Positions 1 through 11,300 of a stretch of DNA of 64,000 nucleotides are shown here, piece by piece. The translations under genes and the position numbers were made by a program. The first letter of the stretch is position 1. Every line of letters starts with the position of its first letter. The stretch spans positions 1 through 64,000 of the forward strand of contig CAJNDS010002164.1 of NCBI GenBank assembly GCA_905221605.1. Reading direction: 5' to 3'. The stretch is from Symbiodinium natans. Lineage: Eukaryota; Sar; Dinophyceae; Suessiales; Symbiodiniaceae. Under the pieces are notes generated by a model. It had not been told where the DNA came from. It worked only from the letters and a program-made list of their open reading frames with translations, and ran no database searches.

Positions 1-2319
1 AGATAGATGCCTAACGCAGCAGGGAGTGAAGATGCCAGTTGCCGGCCTCATATGCCTCACTCTCGTGCAGCTGTGAGGGTAGCAGAGCTCGAGAGAATTC
101 CCGGGACTTCCACGTGCCTCGCCTTGGTCGCTTTTCATGCATTCACGTCAGATGCTTAGCAGGCGCAGCACCAAGCGGGAAATCCCTGAACCACCCCGAC
201 CCCTGATGCAGGACACTGCGAGGGCTGGGCATCCCGCCGCTACCCCTGCGCTGTGAGGTCGACGAAGGCTGTTGGGCCACCTCCACCGCCACCAAAGTCC
301 TGAACTGCAGTTTCTTGTGTACGGTACCAGTAGCGTGGGCTTACGAGCCCACAGACCTTTTGGTTCCTGCAGGGCTCAAGATTCTGAAGTTTGAGCCTCT
401 AAGCCTAAACCGTCCCAAGTAAGCCTAAACTCTGCATACGCCGAGGTGGCACAAGAAAAGCCTAAACTCTCTAATCCTGGAGCCTTAGACTGTGCGTGTT
501 TGCCTCGCCGCCTGTGCCCGTATGAGGTGGATTGTGCTTTGCCTGGCTTGTCTAAGATATGAGGACTAACCTCTGAACTCCCGAGCATAGGCCTTTGCCC
601 TGAAACCTAATATCCCAAAATGCATTGAAGCCCTGAACTCCCTAAAGCGACAGTGGTGTTGTTACCACATGCAGTGAGCCTGACTCACGAGTTTCCATGC
701 GACCCGAGAATCGTTCGAAGCCTTGCCTGTCTCGAACCTCAAATCCTTGAAGCCTTAAAACCCTCGAGCCCTTAAGCCTAAGCCCCTTATGCCTCTTCAG
801 GCAAAACGAAACCTAAAGTTCTCGACCGCGAGGTCTGCCAGCTGGGCGCCGGACCGAGACCAAGTCGGAGGATGCAGAGGAAGAGCTTCTGGGAGGCTCC
901 TCGTCGGCTTTGCGGGCTTAAGGCTGGATGCAAAAAGCCTATGCAGCAGATGCTGCAGATGTTGGTGCCGGATGGCCTTGCCTGTCTGTCAAAACCCAAA
1001 CCTGCTGCATGCAGCTGCCTGAGCTGTGAGAGAGCGTGGAATAACAGAACGCCGTGATGCCCCCAGAAATCGATCTGTGAGAGTTCTAAACGGAAGGATC
1101 GATGCCTATAGGTTTTACGAGCCTTAGAAGCAGTCGCCTTGCCTGCCGAGAACATCATCTGCTTTAAGTGCGTGAATGCCAAAAAACTCCCTAGGCATGT
1201 ACACACCCTGAGCCTCCTCAACCCTAAGCCCCCAAGCATCAGGCCCCTCTAAACATCCCCGCAGCCTTTAGCAGCCAGTTGTCCCAGAGATCGCCGAGGC
1301 CGCCGCGGTGCGAAGTCCTCTAGCCCTGTCCTGGGCGCTGTGCCCGAGGCCGTGCAGGGCAGAGTCATTGCGCGATTCTGGCTTTGGAGGGCTAGCTTTG
1401 GGTTCTGCCAACACCATTCCGGCCTCTTCCGACCTCAGGCGGCTGAGGGCATCCTCAACTCATCCGGCTGCTTAGATGCCCTAGTGGGTGGGGGGGTAAG
1501 GAGCCGAAGAAAACATTTCCAGAGCGCGATAGATGGGCCGAAGTCGTGTGCAACATCATGTAGGCCGTAGGTTCGGATGAGTGATGTCCAGTCCCTTTTG
1601 CCACACTGGCCGCTGCAAGGATCCGCAGCGTTTGAGGGGCAGCAAGAGGAATAGGAAGCATGCTCATGGGCCACTGCGTGGGGCCTTGTTTTGGATGTGA
1701 ATTCCCCAAAGACCTTAAGCGCAGAGTCTTAATTTGACCCATACTTCACATACTCAGCACGACACTGTCATGCAGAATCAGCTCGAAACATGCTCGATCT
1801 TAGGGTGAGTGAGCTCGCTTTGCTGCTCCCGCGTGCTGAGCGTTGAACAGTACATACCAAAGTGTTACCCTGCATTGTGGCTAGCCTAAACAGGTGCCAA
1901 AAAGTCCGAGTCTGCAGGCCTTGAGCTAGCAGCCTAAAGCGCCGCTGTCATGCAGCTGGCCAGGTTTCTCACGCTCTACCAAAGGGCAACTCCCTCTACC
2001 TATCTTAAGTGTCATCCACAGCCCCAGACAAACTGTGGCATACGGCGAGCATTAGCTGCGGGTCTTGTTAGCTGGACCAGAACAGAGCAGCATGATAGTT
2101 GGGGAGGGCAGCGCGGCAGCCGCGAGTAGCCCTTGTTGCTCTAGGCCGGTGCAAATAACCTAACCTTTGCATTCGGAAAACTGGAAGAGGGAGCAAATCA
2201 GTCTGTGCATTCCATCCGACCTGACCCATCGCGCTTTGCCCGAAAAGTCGCCGGACAGATGCTTCGTCTTGATTGAGTTACATGTGCCAGCACTGTGCAG
2301 CTGGGAGAGAAGATTACAG
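1..2319. other. No supported gene; degenerate telomere-like repeats
   Basis: I find no convincing exon here. Positions 370-800 and 1200-1240 are full of degenerate copies of the CCCTAAA motif (forms such as GCCTAAA, CCCTAAG and CCTGAAG), the same composition seen inside the introns further on. The stretch is probably intron of the PPOX gene or the intergenic space before it. The missing N-terminal FAD-binding exons of PPOX should lie here or beyond the left edge. One short open stretch near 865-905 (Glu-rich) could be an exon but has no support. Confidence 0.4.
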
Positions 2320-5300
2320 GCAGTAGAACAAGTGCTTTCGCTCCCTCAACTCTGGTGCCAGTGGTCGCCACCACCCCGAAGCCCAATGCCCAAAGCACTA
2401 AAGCACACCAAGCCGAGCCCCTTGAGGCCTTCCAGCGCCTCATAGATCCCTTCGTGAGCGGCGTCGGGCTTCACAGCGTGAGCGGGGGCTTTCAGTGAAT
2501 GCTAAACCTGCAGTGCGCATGTGTCTTGGCATGTGTCTGCTGAGAATGTTAAGCATCGCTTCACAAGTGGGTGAAGTGGTGAACCAATCTTGGCACTAGC
2601 CGTGGCTTCAGCTCGCTGCGCAAGGTTTATGCTGGAGATCCCTCCACTCTCTCTGCTGAAGCTGCAACAGGACGAGTGCAGGCACAGCGTGAGCGTGGGA
2701 CAAGCATCCTGCAGCCCTTTCTTGCCGTCCTTCTCAAGCATTCCCATCAGGTGCTCGAGAAAAAAGCTGGATCACTCGTAGCCAGGACCTCAACTGACTC
2801 ACAGCCTTTTTGCGGGATCTTGAGCGCACCTCGAATGCCATGCAGCTCGCGCACCCCGAACCCCAGCTGGTCGGGGGGACAAGGATCAAAGAGCCAATTG
2901 CATCCGGGATCAACAAGTTAAATCATCCCGAAACCAGGTCACACGTGCCGTACTCGAGATGGGCAGCTAGATTTGCTGTAACGAAAGACGGAGACGGGAG
3001 GAAATAATGACAGAAACCAAGAAAGGAAATAATGAAAGAAAGACATGAACAAGGAAAATTGAGTAAAGAAACAGAAAAAAAGACATACATCAAGAAAGTA
3101 GGACAAGTGTGTTATATAGTATTATCCGAACCTAAACCTCAAAAGATTAAACCCGAAACTCCGAGAGAAGGCGGGTGGCAAACTAAAACTCCGAGAGAGG
3201 TCAGAGGTGGCACAAAACAACCTGGGCTTGGGTGTAGGATCGAGTTTCTTCTCGGGCACGCTAAGCTATGTCCTCGAACCCTACGCCCCAAAGCATCTAA
3301 GAACATCTTGCCGCCAAGAGAAGTTGCCAAAATTTTCTCCGAATCTCTTCAAAATCCAACCATATGAGCATTGTGTCTACAAATGCGAGGCCCCCCCCCC
3401 CGCCCCCCTTCTTCATCCGTGCAGGCTTGCACTTGAGAGCATCCTGGTGTCGTCAGTGGCCCTATGGGTCTTTTCAAAACTAGTACTTTTCGAATGCTAG
3501 TATGTAAGCCGTGCAGGATGCAAGCATAGTGCTTGCACTTCAATACCCAGACGAGTCCTCGGAGAATCCTCGCAAACCTCGTCATTCGAGCGTGTGCAAA
3601 CGGTGGGTCGGCGTCCACAAACCCCGACTGCTACAAGAAACTTTTCGGTTCCGTCCAGATGCGTCACACGCCTGTCGCAGGTAACGTCCATGGCAGGTCA
3701 TGGGGTCGTAAGTGGCGTGGTCGGTTGCAGAGCTGGGCCTTCGGGTGGTTACCTTCTGCACCCGAGGCTGGGGCCATCCAGCTTTTCCAGGCCTGCGCCG
3801 TTCCGGGCGGCACTGCTCCAAGCCTGTTGCCAAAAAGGTTTTGTTGCGCACAGGTTGCAGAAGAAGGGCCAAGCAAACACAAAAGGAATCCTTGTTTAAC
3901 TGTTGGAGGCCGAAGCTGTTCATGGCTATTCATGGCTTCGACTCTCAACCGTAATTACGGACGGTTTGGCCATTGGCGGCAACTTCAAAGAAAGTTGTTG
4001 TGGGGATTGAGAGGTTAGGGGTCATTCAAGGTCTACGAACTGGAACATCTTCGAGCAGCGGCACTCCGCAACTCCAAGCCCCCAAACCCCACAGCCCTAG
4101 ACGTCAAGCGACCGCGACCGTTGAGAATGACAGCTATTTGCTTCGCTGCAGTGTGGTCTGGGGGACTGCGAGGTTGGTGGCAAAAAAGAACGCCCCCAAG
4201 AAGCCCGAAGCCTGAACTTCCAGCAATCAAAGAGCTCAAGGCCCTAGAAGCCGCGAAGTCCCTCCCACATCGCTTCACTGTGAACATCCCTGAACCCAAG
4301 CCCCTCAAGACCCTAAGAGCCCGCAGTCCCGAAGTCCCTGCAGGAGCGAGGCGCCGAGGAGAAGGAGCCCAGGGACCCACGCCTCCCAGAAGTCAAAGGC
4401 CTGCTGCGACCATGAGTAGCCATCGCATGAATGATCTTCCTCCGCTTAGCTTTATATCAGAGAGCTACCGCGGCCGAACGGGGTTGTAGTTTTAGGAGGG
4501 TGTTAGCAAGGTTCATGGTTCGTTGTGTTTTGTCGGCCTGGGTGCCCCACCGCCGAGCATTATCCTTGGAGCGTCCACCCCCAGAAATCTAGCAGAAGAT
4601 TTGCCGAATATTGTCAGAAGGACCCTTTTCAGGGAATCCCGCAAGAGCCCCGGGAGTGCCCAGCCCGGAGAATTCCGCAGACCGTCCCGCGACGGAAGCC
4701 TGAGACAAAAGTATGGGTAAATACCTTGTCCGAAAGTTGGCAGGGTGACTCCCACGTCGGGTAGCTGTAGGGTGGATGCCGGGTGGACAATTTGGGGGAT
4801 GATCGACGTAACTTGCTGTGTGGCGTTTGCTTGTTTTATGTTGTTTGCTCTGCTTGGTCGTTGGCGCGGCGGCCTCCTCCTCGTCCTCCTCCTCCTCCTC
4901 GTCCTCCTCCTCCTCGTCCTCCTCCTTCCTTGTCGCTGTCATCGTGATGACTGTGGTTTTAAGTTCATGGGGTGTGGCTTGGGTGCTTCCCATGTTTTGC
5001 TGTTTCAGGCCGTCAGTTTCGCGCATGCAGTGTTGTTTGCGGCGCACCTTCGCAGAGGTCACATGTGCTTTCTGCCCCCAAGGCTTATGATCATGCTGAG
5101 CCCGACAGCTCTCCAGTCCGAAGCCCAAGATCCCAGTCCCTGCGAAGCAACACCAGGCCAGACGGTCGGATCCTTCCGAGAAGGTCTGAAACAGTTCAGC
5201 GACGCCCTGTCCCTCGGCGAAAGGATGTGGAGTCGTTCTGGGGCAATTAGTCTTGGGATTTGGGGCTCTGCGTGCTTCATCTGGTTTCCCTGAACTTAGG

Positions 5301-8300
5301 CTCGCGCCAGCCAGGGTCCGCACAGGGATCATGCTGTGGCAGTATTGTAATGTATTGTAATTGACAGGCCTGAACCAACCCCCTACATTTGCCAGCATTC
5401 ATCGCCCCAGCGACCAGGTGCGCAGTCATCGGCAGCAAAGGCAGCCCTGTGCAGCTCAATTGGAAGCTGAAGAAGCTGGCCGCGGCGCCGAAATTCAGTG
5501 CATGTCTGTTGGTGTACGCAGTTTACCCTTTTGTCACAATCGTGCTCCTCATGCCCCAAGAAGGGACACACAGCAGAACGGGTAGGGTGCCCTAACAGGA
5601 GCCCTGTAGTTTCCTAGTTCTGGAGGCCTGCAACTGGCGAGTGTAGCAGGGACTCTGTGCTGCTACCAGCAGAGCTGCCCAAGGCCTTCGACGAGCAGAG
5701 CCAGGCAGTGAGTGCATACTCAATGCAGGGGGGCTGGCTCTGACATCATAGACTCACGATACACCCTAAGGTCCTAAGGCCCTAAGGCCCTAAACCCGAA
5801 ACCTGACAGGTGCATGTGCTCGACTACGACACGCCCAACGGCTCGGTTCGGTTGCGCAGTCGCGCCGTGGTCGCTTGGCGGCATGACCAAAACCACTGAA
5901 ACTTCTCCAAGCCGTCAGATTATGCGGCAGAAGCTGTGCACTGAGCATACTGAGCGCAGGTGCTCACGGCGCCTAGCTACGTGACCGCGGAGCTTCTCCG
6001 ACCGGCACGGGGCTTTGTTTTTTGCCGGGCCGTTTTTGGATAGGTCGTTATGTATGCTAAGAAAGCAGCTGGCTTTGGGTTTGGCCGTCCGATCCGGCCG
6101 TTTCCAAGCGTTCGGTCTTTATTACTGACAACACCGCAGACGTTTATTGCAGGTGTGCGCCCCAGCCGCCGAGACCTTGTCCGCGATCCGGTACCCTCGC
6201 GTTGCGGCAGTGACAGCTTCCGGGCAAGAGAAGACATGTCTTGTAGATTTCGCTTTCCTCATGGCCATGCCGGCCCTACTCGAAGAAAATCCAGAGGCCT
6301 TACGCAGTCACTTACCGGAGATTGCATGCTGAGGTGGAGTATCCCAGAAGCTCCCTGCCTGCAGCTAGTTCGGTGGAGGCACCGTGCAGATGTTGCAGGG
6401 AAGCAACTTTCTCGTCGGTGCTGCAACGGTGAAACTGCCGTGTGCCATGTGGAGGTGGACGAACCCCCTTTATTAACAGGACCCGTGAAGCTGGAAAAGG
6501 TACTAAAAGGAGAAGACTCATGCATCTAGTTCCAGCTCCAGCGGTAAGACTCATGAAAAGACGAGTGTTATCCAGACCAGGCCAAAAGACCCCCCAAAAA
6601 GGCCCTAATTTCATGCTTCCTTTGCAGTCATTATAAATTAGGCCTTTTAAGGGGGCTTTTAGAGGGTCCCGAGGGTGGGGTCCTTGTCAAGAGAGTCCCA
6701 GCATTTGCCAAGGTGCCTTCCGCGAGCCCGCGCACGGCCGCTTCAGCTTCGAAAGCCTCCCTGCACTTCCCTGACTACTCCGGATCCTCCTACTTAATAG
6801 GACCTAATCGGCTAGTAGGCACTTTGCCAAGGTTCGCGCATGTCTAGATGCAGCTTTGATGCCTGCTTGCCATGTATCTGCAAGGCCTTTCTTCTGTAAA
6901 GCGTGGTTATAGGGAGTTCTAGCAGCCGCGCAAAATTTGGGCCAAGGCAAGGGCATTGTGAACGGCTTCGGCCAACTGCATCCGCGAACGCAGGGCATTC
7001 GAACCCTTGGCTTCTCGGCGCAAAGTGCGCTTAAACAGAACTTGCAGCACACTTCTCTTCCCTGAGCCAGCCCGAACTCGTGACACACGTATAACCTGTC
7101 CTCAACCCCTGCCTCGCCTTTTGAAGCCCCAGCTCAGAGTGCACTTCTGACGCAGGGTCTATTTTGCTGTTTTTGGTGAGTGTTCAGATAGGGTGTCTTT
7201 GTGTGGCTACTAGTTATTGAACAACAGCCTGCTTCACATAGCATGTAAGCGGACCCTCCCAGCCCCCGAGCACCACAAGAAGGTCAACAATCGAGCGCCA
7301 GAACAGATACAAGAAGGCCCCTAGCGTTGAGGGTATAAGTGCGATATGCCCAGGAACCATCTACTCCTCATCACTCTTCCCGTCGCTCGGCTCAGCATTT
7401 CGGAGGGGCGGAGTCTCCCAATAGGCTGGTGGGGCAATATGGGGAATCTGGCGCACTACTGTGATACCCGGGCCCCAAAGCTCTGGACAATTTTGGGCGT
7501 CCCGGCTGCCCAGAAACCGCATGCCTGACGATGACAAGATCATGCTGCTCCACTACATAGGCTTGAGCTCACTTGTCGTGGTCCCGTTGGTCCACGATCT
7601 TCTGTACTTCGGAGCTGCAACAGAAAAGGGCCGCACAACCAGGTACTGTGCTTGGCCCGAAGTGTGTGAGAGCCCCACGGCTTCTGCAAGTTACACCCCC
7701 CCCCCCCCCCCGCGTAAATCACTTCGTTGGAGGCGGCGCCCGCGATCCTGAGCTGTTTGGCGGGATCCAGGACGGCAAGTATTGCCCGAGGTTGGAGATC
7801 GGTCTAGGAGAGAACAGCCTGGCCTCCCAAGTCATCACCGTTCTGACCTATGTTGGTGGGGAAAATGTCGTGAAGTGAAGAACAAGGTGCGCATTCAATG
7901 TTCGTATAGGCTTCGGCAACACGCAACAGTCGAATGCCGCAGATGCTCGCAATCGAAAATTTCGACAATTCAACTGCCTTCTACTGCCGTTATAGCGGTC
8001 TCATGTCAGTCGCTCACTTTGTACCTGCATGTTTGCCATGTGATTGTCAAAGAGCCAGAGAAACCAAAGAGGCTTTTTTGAGGCCGGTCTGGAGCCAGCA
8101 CCTCGCTGCAAGTTCGTACATCCGGGGAGTCTTGGGGCCGCCTGTTTCGGGGTCCAGCTATCGAACCTCTTTGCGAATCTCCCATTGCATGTCAGTGCTA
8201 GCTATATCAATCAAGTTGCACAGGGTTCACGCTCTCTGACCCTTCATCTGTCCAGCCTACAGCCGCAAACTTTTGAAGTTCAGACGCACTTGCAGGACAT

Positions 8301-11300
8301 GACAGAAGGAGAGCTGGTGGAGGCCAGGTCCCCTACCTCGTTACCTCGTAGAATGCTGGAAGTCCTTCATGCCCCACGCTAAAATCTTGAAGGGCACGGA
8401 AACCCGACGGCCTTGGCAAGACCTTTTGCGCAATTCGTTCTGGGACAGTCGCGGTCATTCGCTGATGCTTGGCTCGAACGAGTCAGACTCATGCATGGCC
8501 TTGTTTAGGCTGCAACGTGACGACATACATTGTAGGCGTAGCCCGCGAAAGAGAAGACTTTAGCGAGACCAGTATGTGGCTCACACTCCCTTGCCTTTGT
8601 ACCCACGTTTTCCATGTACCGCAATGGCCACGGTTCCGGCGCGCGAGCCCAGGGAGGATATGCGGACAGGGACAAGGAGCAAGAGGCCATGGAGTCCGCG
8701 GCCGACCAGCTTACCAGCTGGGATGCAAACACGCGAAAGTTTTCACTCCAGACCTTGGGCCTTTGCGGGCCGTCGGCAGATGTCTACTCGGACCAAGTGG
8801 CCAAGTGTCTTGATGACGAGGAGCCGGGGGTGCGGAAGGCGGCGGCCACAGCACTGGGCAAGCTCCGTGCCTCGTCGGAGGCCTCCGCGCTCGTGGCCGC
8901 TCTTCGCGACCCGGACGCCGAGGTTCGCTGCGAGGCCGTGCGAGCTTTGGGCCAAGTGAGCACCAAGGTGGTGTCCCCACATGTCCCTAAGGTCATTGCA
9001 CTGCACCAGGATGCTGATGAAGATGTGGGGCTGGCTGCTGTGTCCTGTTTGGTAGCCGTAGGACAGGCCAAGGCGCTTGCCCCATTCGCGGCCTCTGCAT
9101 ATCCGACAGTTGCAAAAGCAGCCGTCATGGAGATCGGCCGCTGCCCCATAGCACGTGCTAGCAATGCTAGTTGCCTCTCAAAGTCCTTGTCTCACAAGGA
9201 TACCGCCGTCCGCATGGCAGCGGCACAGGCCTGCGGTGAACTGGGCACCGAGTGCACCGACGAGCATTTCCAAGCGTTGGTGGGCATCGCTGCCGATCGC
9301 CATGTGAAAGTTCGCCGGGCCGCAGTTCAGGCTTTGGGCCGAGTGGGCAGTGCTGGTGCAAAACACCTGGTGCAGTTCTTTCATGATTCAGACGACAGCC
9401 TGCGGCACTTTGCTGCCGAGACATTGGGAGGCCTCGACGATGCCATGGCCGCAGAGTCCGCCGCCAGGTCTTTGACAGAACCGCAGGCCGTGGCTCGCCA
9501 GTCTGCTCTACTGGCATTGAGCAAAATGAAAGTGGCAGGGCCAGGCCATGCTGCCGCAGTCGCTTCCTGCCTCGATGACACGGACTTGGCAACCCGGCTC
9601 GCCGCAATCCAGGCCCTGTCAGGCCTCAAAGCCGAAGAGTTTGCACCAGAGCTTGGACAGCTCAAAGCCGATCGTGTTGTGGGCGTTCGGATCGCGGCAT
9701 TGTCAGCTCTGGCCAAGATGGGCGCGCAGGGGGCTTTGTCAGCTCTCCTTTTCCTGGAGGACGCGGATCCTGGTGTGAGGCAGTCAGCAGTGAAGGTGTT
9801 GCTAGGTTGCACTTGGCACGATCGGTTGTTCTTGGCGATTGCTTCTAAGGCTTCCCCAACCCCCTCTGAGCACAGGGAATTGGGTCTCAGAAAACTGAAC
9901 TTGGGACCCAGGTTCAGCCCCCTGCACTCCAAGCTGCCGCCAAGCGTGGCCAAAACCCACGTGCACGAAGTTGCCCAGCGACTGTGTCTGGGTTCTGTTC
10001 GAAGATTTTGTGTTGCAACGGTCTGGACCTTTTGCCGTATGGCCTGAAAAAGAACAGACTCCCCATGTTCCTGGCAGCCCAAACACAGTCGGTGCACGAA
10101 CTTCAGGCTGGATGAGGATTGGCACGTGCGCTTGGCAACGGTGGTGGCCCTCGGAGACCTGCATCTTGGGTGCTTTTGAGAAGCGCTTGCTAGTTTCACG
10201 TTGACTCTGGGACTTTCGGCCCAGCATTTTGTAAACCATATAGCCCAGATCAAAAAAAGCCCTATCAAAACAAACCCAGATATTACTTGAAAGTGTTCCG
10301 GAGCAGAAAAGGCACATGGACGTGTTTTCCGAGCAGGTGGCTGCCTTGTCCCAAGATGAGAATGACCAGGCGGGCAGAGGCAGAGTTTGAGAGCTTTAGC
10401 AACTCCAGTATCTGAAACAGGTAGGCGCAGTGAACAGTGCACGATAAACTGTTTGGGCGGTAGAGGCTTCAACAGAAAGCACCAAAAGCCAGACAACAGA
10501 GAGCGACCTCTTCGTGTTTGGCACTTCTAGGATCATCGTCGATGCTGCGGCACCGTAGGTTTGACCTGTTATTGAAGTTCCTTAAAGCTGCGATGCCAGC
10601 ATCATTCAGACAAGCGCCGCCGCGAAAAGTCTGCGGCAGGTCCGGAGAAGCGCCGTGGCGGCGCTCGAGAAGATGGGTGCGTCACCAGCGCATGCTGCGC
10701 GCTTCCTGGGCGATGCCAATCCTGCCGTGCGGAGCCATGCCGAGGAGGCGTTATGACGGAATCTTTGAACCTTTCAGCGTCAAGCAAAGCATCGTGATTC
10801 TCAAATGTGTTTTGCCTTGTGCAAGTGCTGACGGTTAGTTATTTGGTGGTGTAATTTGGAATGCCAGAAGGCTTTGTGCGAAGTTATCAATGTTCGGAGT
10901 CGTACGGACTTGGTGAAACCGTGGGGCTTAGGGTTTGGGGTAATTACCCTTTCGGCAGCCATGAGCAGCTAGTAGATCATCACTGTGGCTCCCAGCCTTT
11001 GAACAGGTCTATGCAACGCTGGGCGGAGGACGCCCGGACGATGATGGTGACATCTCTGAGGCAGATTAGACGAGAGCCGCATGACCAGCGAGTTGGACCA
11101 TCATGCGCGCAGCCGTGGCTCCTTCTGCTGGTTTCAACTTTTCAACATTTTTCAGATGCTCGCACATCTTTTTGGGCGGCATCTTAATCGTTCAAAATTT
11201 TTATTTGCTACTGTGTATGCTGTTACTTGCTGTTGGTTGGGATAGTTTGGTTCACGCTTTGGCGTGTCGGGGCTCAACCGTTCAGAGCTTAGGGGCCACG

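Noticed and set aside
4589-5398. 269-codon - strand ORF with an acidic run
   Set aside because: It overlaps real PPOX exons on the + strand, and its acidic run is the reverse of the TCC microsatellite.
9381-10496. 371-codon - strand ORF
   Set aside because: Its overlap with the HEAT gene shows the reverse of alanine-rich codons; no motif is seen.
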